Shown here one piece after another: positions 35,750 to 44,441 of a stretch of 64,000 nt of DNA. The first letter of the stretch is position 1. The number at the start of each line of letters is the position of its first letter. The translations under genes were made by a program, and so were the position numbers. Origin of the DNA: Cytobacillus suaedae (GTDB lineage Bacteria > Bacillota > Bacilli > Bacillales > Bacillaceae_L); assembly GCA_014960805.1 (NCBI GenBank), contig CP063163.1:2684001-2748000 (forward strand). Direction: 5' to 3'. The notes beneath the pieces are model-generated. The model searched no databases. It had not been told where the DNA came from and saw only the letters and a program-made list of their open reading frames with translations.

Positions 35750-35975
35750 CAATTTCATCCTGTAGTTGCTTTGTTCTCTTTGCATTTCCTTCAGCAAAGT
35801 TACGCAAACGTAGCTTTAACTCTTCATCACCGTGTATTCGTTCAGCAGCAAGGATATATCCACGCATTAATTCATTTTCTACTTCGTATGAACTTTCCAG
35901 AACCTCTCTTAATTCCGTATCTGTATACGTATCATCTTTAGAATGATCCCGATCATAGTCACGCTCATGATCCAT
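35736..35975 (-). CDS. Small helical protein
   Basis: 79 residues from the ATG at 35975 (AGGTGAG 5 nt upstream); an upstream GTG lies inside that Shine-Dalgarno and is rejected. The first 20 residues are Asp/Arg/His-rich (MDHERDYDRDHSKDD), the rest is one or two amphipathic helices (ESSYEVENELMRGY, RLRNFAEGNAKRTKQL). No family recognised. Confidence 0.65.
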   Translation of the reverse strand: MDHERDYDRDHSKDDTYTDTELREVLESSYEVENELMRGYILAAERIHGDEELKLRLRNFAEGNAKRTKQLQDEIEKMQ

Positions 35976-36047
35976 GCTTCTCACCTACTTTCACTATTTA
36001 AGTTCTACTATTTTAATTAAAATATTCCAATCAATCTTTGCTAAACA

Positions 36048-36075
36048 TAAAAAAAGCCACTTTATCAGGTGGCTT
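36048..36075 (-). terminator. Terminator of the molybdenum/Rieske operon
   Basis: AAAGCCAC/GTGGCTTT-type stem (loop TTATCAG) followed by seven T on the minus strand, 15 bp after the last stop. Confidence 0.85.
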
Positions 36076-36090
36076 TGTTGATATAGAGAA

Positions 36091-36285
36091 TTATTTTTTA
36101 TACTCTTCTTTTTTCCAAACAATAAAAGTTATATATGCGATAATAGCTGACAATACTCCGATAATTGTAAACTTGTATACATCATCATACTCTTTACCAA
36201 AATAAGATTCCGCTGTCAGTTGAAGCATAACAACATTTGTTGCAAGCGTTATAAAGATAATGACCCAGTATATTTTTTTATCCAT
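36091..36285 (-). CDS. Small two-helix membrane protein of the molybdenum/Rieske operon
   Basis: 64 residues; its ATG (36285) overlaps the end of the Rieske gene by 8 bp, so it is translationally coupled and the last member of the operon. Two transmembrane helices (~5-24 and ~39-57) with short charged tails (KKEEYKK). Probably a small accessory or anchoring subunit; no family recognised. Confidence 0.75.
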   Translation of the reverse strand: MDKKIYWVIIFITLATNVVMLQLTAESYFGKEYDDVYKFTIIGVLSAIIAYITFIVWKKEEYKK

Positions 36286-36814
36286 GACGGATCTTCCTTC
36301 CTACCGCGTAAATCACATCATCGATAACTTCCAGCTCAATTAATGGTAGCTCACGCTGTGGAGGACCAGCCATTGGATGACCAGTTGATACATTGAAGTA
36401 TCCTTTATGACAAGGGCAAAGCAATACGTCTTTTGTACTCTCATAAAAGACTGGGCATGATAAATGCGTACATTTACTATTATATGCCTTTAACTGACCA
36501 TCCTTTGTGTGAACTAGCAAGGCAAGATCATCTTCAGTTGGATAACCAAATTTAAAGGATTCACCCTTAGGGACATCAGATAATTTAGCAATTTCCACAC
36601 GATTCACGTCTTTGGCACCGTCATCCATCATCGCTTTTATTGAGAACGGTAATGTTGCAAGTCCTAATGTTACCGAAGCGCCTACCGTTGCTTTTAAAAA
36701 TGAACGGCGATTATATTTCACGTCATCTTGTCGGTTTAAATTATCAACCAAATTTATCATATCATCATTAGAATCTTTTTTATTACGTCCTATTTTTTTG
36801 TTATTATCATCCAT
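36278..36814 (-). CDS. Tat-exported Rieske 2Fe-2S protein
   Basis: 178 residues. Twin-arginine signal NRRSFLKA (~36-43) followed by a hydrophobic helix (~47-65), so the folded domain should sit on the outer face of the membrane, anchored by that helix. The Rieske cluster motifs are complete: CTHLSC (~130) and CPCHKG (~147). Rieske proteins take electrons from quinol at high potential. It is the fourth gene of an operon with a molybdoenzyme, a ferredoxin and a cytochrome-b-like protein, not the usual qcrABC setting. Confidence 0.93.
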   Translation of the reverse strand: MDDNNKKIGRNKKDSNDDMINLVDNLNRQDDVKYNRRSFLKATVGASVTLGLATLPFSIKAMMDDGAKDVNRVEIAKLSDVPKGESFKFGYPTEDDLALLVHTKDGQLKAYNSKCTHLSCPVFYESTKDVLLCPCHKGYFNVSTGHPMAGPPQRELPLIELEVIDDVIYAVGRKIRHG

Positions 36815-36846
36815 GGTTATTACTCCTTCCTCTACAGAACTCTATA

Positions 36847-37392
36847 CTAGTCTGAATATACACCGAAGAATTCAGGTACATACTGCCACTTGTTACCTTC
36901 TTGTGGTTTTTTACCTTCAACTAAGTTCATTTGAGTTCTGCGACGGCGTAGAGCCTGCATTTCTTCAAAGTCAATAAAGCGAATGGCATCACTTGGACAA
37001 ACAGAAGCACACATTGGTGCAATATCATATTTAGTTCGGTCATAACACATATCACATTTGTACATCTTATTCTCTTCAAAATCGAACTTCGGAATACCAA
37101 AAGGACATCCAAAAGTACAGTTACGACAACCGATACATTTTTCTTCCATTGCTGAAAGAACGACACCCTCTTCAGTAATTTGGATCGCATTAGCTGGACA
37201 CACCCTCGCACAGGCTGGGTCCTTACACTGCATACATAGCATAGGAAATGTTTGTCTAGACTCTGTAAAATCAACATATTCTACGTAATTTCTTTCTTTC
37301 CCATCGTGATCGCCACATCCATATGCACAACCAGCTTGACAAGCACGACAACCGATACAACGCTCGAATTCTAAATACATAATCTTTTTCAT
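36847..37392 (-). CDS. Four-cluster [4Fe-4S] ferredoxin electron-transfer subunit
   Basis: 181 residues, ATG at 37392 with GGAGG. Sixteen cysteines in the DmsB/NrfC/NarH-like pattern: CIGCRACQAGC (~12-22), CMQCKDPACARVCP, CIGCRNCTFGCP and CDMCYDRTK...CASVCP. It relays electrons between the molybdenum subunit and the membrane partner. No Tat signal, so cytoplasmic unless carried by a partner. It lies 28 bp after the molybdenum-subunit gene. Confidence 0.93.
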   Translation of the reverse strand: MKKIMYLEFERCIGCRACQAGCAYGCGDHDGKERNYVEYVDFTESRQTFPMLCMQCKDPACARVCPANAIQITEEGVVLSAMEEKCIGCRNCTFGCPFGIPKFDFEENKMYKCDMCYDRTKYDIAPMCASVCPSDAIRFIDFEEMQALRRRRTQMNLVEGKKPQEGNKWQYVPEFFGVYSD

Positions 37393-37420
37393 GGTGGTTT
37401 TTCCTCCTTTTATAACAAAA

Positions 37421-39544
37421 TTAAATCTTTTCTATTCGAACCGCACATACTTTAAATTCAGGCATCCTTGAAGTCGGATCTAAATGTTCGCTTGTTAATA
37501 AGTTAACCGCAAGTTCTTTTCCCCAGTGGTAAGGTACAAATAAAGTATCTTTTCGAATTGCTTTTGTTATTTTAACTGGAGCTATCATTTCTCCACGTCT
37601 TGTTATGAGTTTCGCCTTTTCTCCATTACGGAAGTTATATTGACTTGCAAACTCTGGATGCATTTCAATAAATGGTTCTGGACATTGTTTCATTAAGAAG
37701 TCGACACGTCTAGTTTGATTTCCAGATAGATAATGGAAGACTACACGACCAGTAGTTAGGATGTGTGGGTATTCCTTGTCTGGTGTTTCCCCAGGCTCTT
37801 GCCAATCTACTACAGCTAAATTCGCTTTTCCATCATATGTTCCAAACTTCTCTTTAAACATAGTAGGAGTTCCAGGGTGGTCTTCTGATGGACATGGCCA
37901 AAACACACCATCTTCTTTATCAATACGTTCCCATGTAATTCCTGAATAATCAGCCGCTCCACCTTTTGTTGCGATACGGAATTCTTCAAAAATTTCACGA
38001 GCGTTTTGGTAATTAAAGTATTGTTCTTTCCCCATTCTTTCAGCAATAAGCTTCATAATTTCCCAATCTGTTTTTGATTCCCCGATTGGATCTCTTACTT
38101 TTCGAATTCGAATTACACGCCCTTCGATATTCGTTGTTGTTCCTTCATCTTCTGCCCAGCTTGTAGCAGGTAAAACAACGTCAGCTAACTCTGCTGTTTC
38201 GGATAAGAAGAAATCACTTACAACAAGGAAGTCTAATTTCTTGAAACCATCAATTACGTAATTTATATTTGGTGCAGACACAGCAGGGTTGGAACAAAGT
38301 ACGTGCATAGAACGAATATTGCCATTTTGTATTTCATGGAACATTTCATAAGCAGATACACCAGCTTTAGGCATTTCTTCAGGTTGAATTCCCCATACAC
38401 CTGCAACATATTTTACATGCTCAGGATTATCAATTTTTCGATATCCTGGTAAAGCATCAGCTTTTTGACCGTGTTCTCTTCCACCCTGGCCATTTCCTTG
38501 CCCAGTGAAAGTAGCTACACCTGAAGCAAATTTCCCAACTTGACCTCTTAATAGCGCCATAGAAGAATATAATTTAACATTATTAACACCTTTAGACTGT
38601 TGCTCTGCACCACGAGCAAACATTACTACCGAACGAGGTGATTGACCAAAAATGTGTGCTGCCTTAATAATTTTCTCAGCTGAAACACCCGTAAGTTTTG
38701 ATGTATATTCTGGAGTAAAATGTTTAACCATTTTACAAAGCTCTTCGTAATTGTTACAACGTTTTGACACATATTCATGATCTACGTAACCTTCTTCGAT
38801 TAAAATATGCATAATTCCGTTAGCAAGAGCAGAGTCAGTACCAGGTTTTAAATCTAAATGAACATCTGCAATACGTGCGGTTGCAGTTTCTCTTGGGTCC
38901 GCAACAATAAATTTTGCACCCTTGTCTTTCGCTTTCCAAAACCATTGAATACTAGTTGGGTGACATTCTGCTGTATTTGTACCAGCCATGAAGAAACAGT
39001 CTGTATGCTCAAGTTCAGTCCAAGGTAATGTAGAACCTCTATCGATTCCGAATGTTTGAATAAACCCACCCGCTGCTGAACTCATACAAAAACGTCCATT
39101 ATAATCAACAAAGCGTGTTCCCAGTCCAACACGAGCATATTTACCTACTAAATAACATTTTTCATTGGTCATTGATACTCCACCGAAAACACTTACAGCA
39201 TCTTTACCATGTTCTTTTTGAATTCGTTTAAAATTCTTTTCAATTAAATCTAGTGCTTCATCCCAACTAGATTCTACAAATTCACCATTTTTCTTAATAA
39301 GAGGTTTTAAGATTCTATCTTCATGTTCAATTGTTTGATATGCTGTTACACCCTTTGGACACATTTTCCCCATCGTTACTGGCCAGTCATAGCGTGGCTC
39401 AACCCCAACGATGTTTCCCGTTTTTTCATTAACTCTAATATGCATTCCACATTGCATTCCACAATAACAGCAGTGTGTAGTGACCAATTTTTCTCCAGGT
39501 TTAATTAAGTTTTTCACGCCGTCTTTTACTAAATATTGACTCAT
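37421..39544 (-). CDS. NasC/NarB-like molybdopterin oxidoreductase (nitrate reductase family catalytic subunit)
   Basis: 707 residues, ATG at 39544. An N-terminal [4Fe-4S] site CCYCGMQCGMH ... CPKG (~25-65) and the molybdenum-ligand cysteine in NGRFCMSSAAGG (~148-159) are present, as are GQGNGQGGREHGQKAD (~350) and the C-terminal MopB barrel. Overall wording follows B. subtilis assimilatory NasC, which reduces nitrate in the cytoplasm. There is no signal peptide. Unlike nas operons, it is encoded with a ferredoxin, a Rieske protein and a cytochrome-b-like protein under an FNR box, which indicates quinol-linked anaerobic respiration. Nitrate is the likely but unproven acceptor. Confidence 0.9.
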   Translation of the reverse strand: MSQYLVKDGVKNLIKPGEKLVTTHCCYCGMQCGMHIRVNEKTGNIVGVEPRYDWPVTMGKMCPKGVTAYQTIEHEDRILKPLIKKNGEFVESSWDEALDLIEKNFKRIQKEHGKDAVSVFGGVSMTNEKCYLVGKYARVGLGTRFVDYNGRFCMSSAAGGFIQTFGIDRGSTLPWTELEHTDCFFMAGTNTAECHPTSIQWFWKAKDKGAKFIVADPRETATARIADVHLDLKPGTDSALANGIMHILIEEGYVDHEYVSKRCNNYEELCKMVKHFTPEYTSKLTGVSAEKIIKAAHIFGQSPRSVVMFARGAEQQSKGVNNVKLYSSMALLRGQVGKFASGVATFTGQGNGQGGREHGQKADALPGYRKIDNPEHVKYVAGVWGIQPEEMPKAGVSAYEMFHEIQNGNIRSMHVLCSNPAVSAPNINYVIDGFKKLDFLVVSDFFLSETAELADVVLPATSWAEDEGTTTNIEGRVIRIRKVRDPIGESKTDWEIMKLIAERMGKEQYFNYQNAREIFEEFRIATKGGAADYSGITWERIDKEDGVFWPCPSEDHPGTPTMFKEKFGTYDGKANLAVVDWQEPGETPDKEYPHILTTGRVVFHYLSGNQTRRVDFLMKQCPEPFIEMHPEFASQYNFRNGEKAKLITRRGEMIAPVKITKAIRKDTLFVPYHWGKELAVNLLTSEHLDPTSRMPEFKVCAVRIEKI

Positions 39545-39561
39545 TGTTGTTCCCCCTCGAC

Positions 39562-40728
39562 TTATTTAATTACTTTTTCTTTTTCTTCTTTTTTCGGTAA
39601 ATTATAGAATTCATCAGATCTCTTCTTCCCGAAACCTGAGATATGAATATCATTCATAGTGCTAATAGGATCATATGGGTTACCCTTAGGGGCTTCCATG
39701 TTCATTTGTTTCATAACACGGATACGGCGACGACAAGATGTACAGTAATCAGATAAATAAGTGCCATCTTCCATTTGGAAATCAAAGTTTTGGTCTCCTA
39801 AAATTGCCTTTACATCTTCAATTTGTGCATCGTTACTATAAGGTTGTTTACACCCAGCACATTCTTTTGTGTCTACTTGAAGCACTTCTTGATAATTCAT
39901 CGGAACTGCAGCAGCCAATGGTCTAATTGGTAAATGAAACAGCTTTCCGAATGGGAAATAAATTAACATAACGACAACTGTCACGTGATGAACCAGCGCC
40001 ATTGGATGGTGCATCCAACCATCTAAAAACTTATAAGATACTGTTAGTAACAAGCCAGATACTGTTACAGCTAGGAGAATAATTAACGGTAATATATCAA
40101 ATTCAAATCGTTGTGTTACTCGAACAGCAGGATCTGTCATTCTTCTAAATAACGCCATCGAAAGTCCTACAAGTAACAGCAAAGAGAAAATGTTTAGCGC
40201 ATTATATGTCATTGATGCAAGGAAACCATCAGGATGCAACGTAATTGTAGGAATGTTAAACACCACGATTTGGTATAATTCAGGGGTTACTAGATCAAAT
40301 CGTACCCAACCAAACACTAACGCAAAAGTAACACCAAATGCACCGATACAACCCCAAGCAATTAGCCAATGCTGTATTCCACGATAGATACCACGTTTAA
40401 AAATAAACTTTTGTAAAAAGATGTTGTTGATCGCAGTTATTAAAATGGATTTCCAATTTCTTTTAAAGCGCTCAATCGATTTTAAATTTATTAAACTTCT
40501 TTTCACCATTCTATTAGTAGCTGTTCTATACATCCAAAACACCATACGTATGGCTAATCCAATACCAAAAATTAGTGAACCAATGATATACCCCATCTGG
40601 GTTGGTTTTAAGTATTTTAATCCATCGGTTGCTATCCATAATGATAAAAGCAATCCAAGAACGACTAAGAATGAATACATGCTTGCTTTTGAGTAAAACG
40701 AACGTTCTAGCTGTTTCATATTGCTCAC
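39562..40728 (-). CDS. NarI/DsrM-like membrane cytochrome-b-type subunit with C-terminal Cys motifs
   Basis: 388 residues, first gene of the operon. About six transmembrane helices between residues ~15 and 265; histidines in helices (GIQHWLIAW, HHPMALVHHVTV) are suitable haem b ligands, as in NarI/DsrM quinol oxidases. After the last helix, a cytoplasmic tail carries CAGC (~297-300) and CTSC (~334-337), which could bind zinc or an iron-sulfur cluster; this tail is not part of plain NarI. It would oxidise menaquinol and feed the ferredoxin subunit. Confidence 0.87.
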   Translation of the reverse strand: MSNMKQLERSFYSKASMYSFLVVLGLLLSLWIATDGLKYLKPTQMGYIIGSLIFGIGLAIRMVFWMYRTATNRMVKRSLINLKSIERFKRNWKSILITAINNIFLQKFIFKRGIYRGIQHWLIAWGCIGAFGVTFALVFGWVRFDLVTPELYQIVVFNIPTITLHPDGFLASMTYNALNIFSLLLLVGLSMALFRRMTDPAVRVTQRFEFDILPLIILLAVTVSGLLLTVSYKFLDGWMHHPMALVHHVTVVVMLIYFPFGKLFHLPIRPLAAAVPMNYQEVLQVDTKECAGCKQPYSNDAQIEDVKAILGDQNFDFQMEDGTYLSDYCTSCRRRIRVMKQMNMEAPKGNPYDPISTMNDIHISGFGKKRSDEFYNLPKKEEKEKVIK

Positions 40729-40794
40729 TCCATTTAAATGATTTTATTTCGATTTTTTACGTTTTCAACACGTATAAGTTGTTTTCATATGTTC

Positions 40795-40837
40795 ATTGTA
40801 TAGGACGTAGATTTATAAGACTGTGAAGTACGTCACA
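40795..40837 (-). promoter_or_regulatory. FNR-activated promoter of the molybdenum/Rieske operon
   Basis: FNR/CRP-type box TGTGA-AGTACG-TCACA at 40822-40837, a perfect inverted repeat, and a -10 TACAAT at 40800-40795. With a start near 40788 the box centre lies at about -41.5, the class II activation position used by B. subtilis Fnr. Confidence 0.85.
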
Positions 40838-40886
40838 GTAAATTTGTCGATTCAGTGAAGACTGATTTACTGTAGAAAAAAAGACA

Positions 40887-40921
40887 AAAAAAAGACTACT
40901 GATTGGCGAAATCAGTAGTCT
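40887..40921 (-). terminator. Terminator of the 53-aa gene
   Basis: AGACTACTGATT/AATCAGTAGTCT, 12-bp perfect stem, followed by eight T on the minus strand. Confidence 0.9.
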
Positions 40922-41081
40922 ACTGCTGAAAATTTATAGGAAAACTTTTATTGATAAGCTTTTCGGTTTTATGTAAATTATGTAATATTTTTGCCCGGGA
41001 CTTGGAAGTACTAACATTGATTCCTTTGTTACGAAGTTGTAAGACAAGTTCTTTAATACCTTTCCGACGAATCTCATCCAT
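40920..41081 (-). CDS. Small basic hypothetical protein
   Basis: The start is the ATG at 41081 (MDEIRRKG), with AAAGGAG 9 nt upstream; the frame is open 9 codons further. 53 residues, strongly basic and helical, with a possible helix-turn-helix spacing (KELVLQLRNKGINVSTSKSR divides around a turn), but too short to assign. A strong terminator overlaps its stop, supporting reality. Confidence 0.65.
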   Translation of the reverse strand: MDEIRRKGIKELVLQLRNKGINVSTSKSRAKILHNLHKTEKLINKSFPINFQQ

Positions 41082-41191
41082 ACTATTCAGCTCCTTTAAA
41101 AGAATCATATCATTTTTCTATTCATTTTGTACTACCTTTTTTCTAAATTAGTACAAAACGACTGAGAATAGTATGGATTAACTATTATTTT

Positions 41192-42091
41192 CTAAATACC
41201 TTTAACCTTGTCAAAATATTCTTCCAAAGTGATATCATTTTCATAAATCACTTTAGCAATCTCTTTGCCCACATAACGAAGGTGCCAAGGCTCATATTGA
41301 TATCCTGTAATTTCTTCTTTTCCTTTTTGATAACGTACAATATACCCAAATAAATGAGCATTTTCTTGGACCCACTTGCCTTCAGGTGTCTCTCCGAATT
41401 GCTCCTCAAGTAAAAAGCCTGCACTTCTACTTGTTACATCTATTGCCAAGCCCGTTTGGTGTTCACTCTGGCCAGGTAAGGCAACTGCATGCATAGCCAT
41501 TTCTTCTCCTACTTTTCGAACTTGACTATCGAATATATAAGCTTGTGTTTCGTATGCCCTGTAGCCAGAGACCGCAAACAAGTATATACCTTCCTTTTCC
41601 GCCTGTACAAACATCTCCTCAAGTGCTATAGCAGCTTCCTTGCGGATATATCTTTTCGGAACATCTTCATCGCCAAAAGAAAATCGAACATCTGGCGCAA
41701 CCATGCCTTCGGGTATATATGAAGGTGGCAAACTATGCTCTTTGTTTACAAGGGCGAGTATATTTTCAGGATTAAGAATCACTAATAAACCATCTTGTTC
41801 TTCGACCTTATTAAAGTAAACATCCTCAAGAACCCATTCGCTATCTTCTTGGGTATCTGGGGATTCCTCTTTATCCTCTAGACTGGTCGAATCTTTATCT
41901 TCGACTTTAGGTTCTGTATTGTCAGATTGTGTTTCTGTATTTTTTTTCTCTTCTGTTTGTTCGTTTGAGTTAGTTTCCGTCTCGCTTGCGTTTTCAGGTG
42001 GAAGATTGTTGTTTGTATTTTTACATCCAACCAAAAGTACAAACAGTACCATAAGTGAAACAAATACTATTCGATTTGACTTTATAATCAT
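41192..42091 (-). CDS. yodJ: VanY-type D-alanyl-D-alanine carboxypeptidase lipoprotein (YodJ)
   Basis: 299 residues, ATG at 42091. Lipoprotein signal with lipobox LLVGC (~19-23), then an acidic low-complexity linker (~27-85), then the M15B peptidase domain. Zinc/catalytic motifs are SEHQTGLAIDVT (~207-218), with its His and Asp, and the later EPWHLRYVG (~267-275). It trims the terminal D-Ala of peptidoglycan stems outside the cell. It precedes deoD and yodL, as in B. subtilis yodJ-deoD-yodL. Confidence 0.92.
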   Translation of the reverse strand: MIIKSNRIVFVSLMVLFVLLVGCKNTNNNLPPENASETETNSNEQTEEKKNTETQSDNTEPKVEDKDSTSLEDKEESPDTQEDSEWVLEDVYFNKVEEQDGLLVILNPENILALVNKEHSLPPSYIPEGMVAPDVRFSFGDEDVPKRYIRKEAAIALEEMFVQAEKEGIYLFAVSGYRAYETQAYIFDSQVRKVGEEMAMHAVALPGQSEHQTGLAIDVTSRSAGFLLEEQFGETPEGKWVQENAHLFGYIVRYQKGKEEITGYQYEPWHLRYVGKEIAKVIYENDITLEEYFDKVKGI

Positions 42092-42253
42092 GGCTCCACC
42101 CTTCTATTTCATGATGTTAGTGTATGTTTAAAACTATCTAGTATTTATTTTACCATTTTAAGAATAACTTGTCCTATATGGATATATTTATTAATAGTTT
42201 AGGGTATTTTACATGACACTCTTTAAGTTACAGAGGTTTTTGGGGTTCTTAAA

Positions 42254-43050
42254 TCGAGTATATGGGTTCCGGGATTTTAAGATTGTTAGGTCGATAATCC
42301 TTTTATAAGCCCTCATTTCAGGAAGTTCACGAATTTTAGGCCGATAAAGTCTTATATTAACCCTCATTTTAGGAATTCCACGATTTTCAGGTCAATAAAT
42401 CTTTTTATGAGCACTCATTTTAGGGATTCCACGATTTTTAGGTCAATAAATCTTTTTATGAGCACTCATTTTAGGAATTCCACGATTTTTAGGTCAATAA
42501 ATCTTTTTATGAGCACTCATTTTAGGAATTCCACGATTTTTAGGTCAATAAATCTTTTTATGAGCACTCATTTTAGGGATTCCACGATTTTTAGGTCAAT
42601 AAATCTTTTTATGAGCACCCATTTTAGGAATTACACGATTTTCAGGTCGATAAATCCTTTTATGAACCTTAATTTCAGGAATTTCACGATTTTTAGGTCG
42701 ATAAATCCTTTTATGAACCCTCATTTCAGGAATTCCATGATTTTTAGGTCGATAAATCCTTTTATGAACCCTCATTTCAGGAATTCCATGATTTTTAGGT
42801 CGATAAATCCTTTTACGTTACCTCATTTCCAAAAATTCATCATTTCCCAGCATATAAACCCCTTTTACGTTACCTCATTTCCTAAAATCCGTCATTTCCC
42901 AGCACATAAACCCTTTTACGTTACCATATTTCCTAATTTTCGTCATTTCCCAGCACAAAAATCTTTTACGTTACCTCATTTCCCGAAATCCGTCATTTCC
43001 CAGCATATAAACTCTTTTAAGTTACCTAATTTCATCATTTCCCGACACGT
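42254..43050. repeat. Tandem array, 51-bp unit, about 16 copies
   Basis: Unit starts at 42254, 42305, 42356, then 42407 to 42815 in exact 51-bp steps, then about 42867, 42918, 42968 and 43019. Units 42407-42661 are nearly identical; both ends decay. Because 51 is 17 codons, one plus-strand frame stays open for 222 codons (42407-43075), with repeated MSTHFRNSTIFRSINLF-like units. All other frames contain a stop in the consensus unit. No unique spacers. It lies between yodJ and deoD. Confidence 0.95.
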
Positions 43051-43112
43051 AAAATCGGTAAAAGTACTTCCCTAATCCCAAAACAGAAAAATCCAACACT
43101 TCCCCAAAATAG

Positions 43113-43143
43113 AAAGAACCCCGAGTCTCTACAACTCGGGGTT
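43113..43143 (-). terminator. Terminator of deoD
   Basis: AACCCCGAGT/ACTCGGGGTT stem followed by a T-containing tract on the minus strand. Confidence 0.8.
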
Positions 43144-43152
43144 CAACTAATA

Positions 43153-43857
43153 CTATTTCGCAATCGCAGCATCCAGAGCCACTTCAATCATTTCATTGAA
43201 GGTAGTTTGTCTTTCTTCTGCTGATGTTTCTTCACCAGTTAAAATATGGTCGCTTACTGTAAGAACGGATAAAGCTTGGCGATCAAATTTAGCTGCCAGT
43301 GTATAAAGGGCTGCTGTCTCCATTTCAATAGCAAGTATTCCATAATTAGCCCATTTCTCAAGTTCAGCATTGTCATTATAGAACATATCTGCTGTAAAGA
43401 CATTTCCTACTTTTAGATTTAAGCCTTTCTGAACCCCAGCATCATACGCTTTCTTTAGTAATGGGAAAGATGCAGTTGGAGCATAGTCCACTCCCCCGAA
43501 AGTAAGACGATTCATTTGTGAATCGGTTGACGCACTCATTGCAATAATTACATCACGAACTTTTACATCTTTTTGAATCGCACCACATGTACCTACACGG
43601 ATTAGATTTTGAACACCGTAGCTTTGCATTAATTCATTTATGTAAATAGAAATCGAAGGAACGCCCATTCCTGTTCCTTGTACTGAAATTCTTTCACCTT
43701 TATATGTTCCAGTAAAGCCAAGCATTCCACGTACTTCATTATAGCAAGTTGCACCTTCTAAAAATGTTTCGGCTATGTATTTTGCACGAAGTGGATCGCC
43801 GGGTAATAAAATCGTCTCCGCTATTTCATTTTGCTTAGCACCTATATGTACACTCAT
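43153..43857 (-). CDS. deoD: Purine nucleoside phosphorylase DeoD
   Basis: 234 residues from the ATG at 43857 (GGAGG 7 nt upstream); the frame extends 27 codons further without a usable site. Phosphorylase superfamily [15 protein letters not shown] (~17-30), RVGTCGA (~86), the EMETAAL segment that reads the ribose (~178) and SDHI with the catalytic Asp (~203). It cleaves purine (deoxy)nucleosides with phosphate in the cytosol. The length matches B. subtilis DeoD. Confidence 0.96.
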   Translation of the reverse strand: MSVHIGAKQNEIAETILLPGDPLRAKYIAETFLEGATCYNEVRGMLGFTGTYKGERISVQGTGMGVPSISIYINELMQSYGVQNLIRVGTCGAIQKDVKVRDVIIAMSASTDSQMNRLTFGGVDYAPTASFPLLKKAYDAGVQKGLNLKVGNVFTADMFYNDNAELEKWANYGILAIEMETAALYTLAAKFDRQALSVLTVSDHILTGEETSAEERQTTFNEMIEVALDAAIAK

Positions 43858-44034
43858 AATGAACCTCCAGTTAAACTCTTTTTTATAGTATTGACTACAA
43901 TTAAACAATATAGCATACTTTTTGTTCATATAAAACAATTGTTCATTATAGGAACTTTCACCAAATAAATGAAAAATAATAACTATTTAAACAGGAGATA
44001 ATGTTAAAGAAGAATTGTTAAGGAGGAAAACATC

Positions 44035-44181
44035 ATGGGAAAAAAGCATCGCGCTCGAATTAACAGTCCTAAAAAGAATAACCATATACCGCCAGAAGTA
44101 GTAGAAGCTGAGCATGCTGCACACGATGAAGAGTATTCTGCTGCTAAAAGAAAGAATAGCCCTAAAGGTCATAATAAATAA
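44035..44181 (+). CDS. Small basic hydrophilic protein (48 aa)
   Basis: ATG at 44035 after AAGGAGG; a strong hairpin terminator begins 1-2 bp after the stop. The product starts MGKKHRARINSPKKNN and ends KGHNK, with an acidic middle. The composition is like small spore or DNA-associated proteins of Bacillus, but no family is recognised. Confidence 0.75.
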   Translation: MGKKHRARINSPKKNNHIPPEVVEAEHAAHDEEYSAAKRKNSPKGHNK

Positions 44182-44182
44182 G

Positions 44183-44221
44183 CACAACTAAAAACCCTTT
44201 TTAGGGTTTTTAGTGTTGTTT
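44183..44221 (+). terminator. Bidirectional terminator between convergent small genes
   Basis: CAACTAAAAACCCT / AGGGTTTTTAGTGTTG stem between the stops of the genes at 44181 and 44220. Confidence 0.85.
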
Positions 44222-44366
44222 AAGAAGGATCTACTTCATCATAAGATAATTTAGTCACATGGGTGTATTCACCTTTTTCTCTTTCCTGCTTAGAAGCAGA
44301 ACGTTCTAGCTCTTCATCATCATCAATTCCAGGTGCAACAGAAGGCATGTTTTGTTTTTTATCCAT
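44220..44366 (-). CDS. Small acidic protein (48 aa)
   Basis: ATG at 44366 with AAAGGAG upstream; it ends in the shared terminator. The product starts MDKKQNMPSVAPGIDDDEE; about a third of residues are charged. No hydrophobic segment, no family recognised. Confidence 0.7.
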   Translation of the reverse strand: MDKKQNMPSVAPGIDDDEELERSASKQEREKGEYTHVTKLSYDEVDPS

Positions 44367-44441
44367 TAAGTAACGACTCCTTTCCTAGTATAAATTTTCC
44401 ATCTAGCGAACAATTTATACCACCCACTCAGTTGAAAAGTC

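Noticed and set aside
31127-43050. The two 51/52-bp arrays as CRISPR arrays
   Set aside because: Whole units repeat without unique spacers, units decay gradually at both ends, and no cas genes are present.
42407-43075. 222-codon open frame as a repeat protein gene
   Set aside because: It consists only of the 51-bp tandem units, has no well-placed ribosome-binding site, and its openness follows from a period divisible by three. Kept as a repeat and discussed as a finding.
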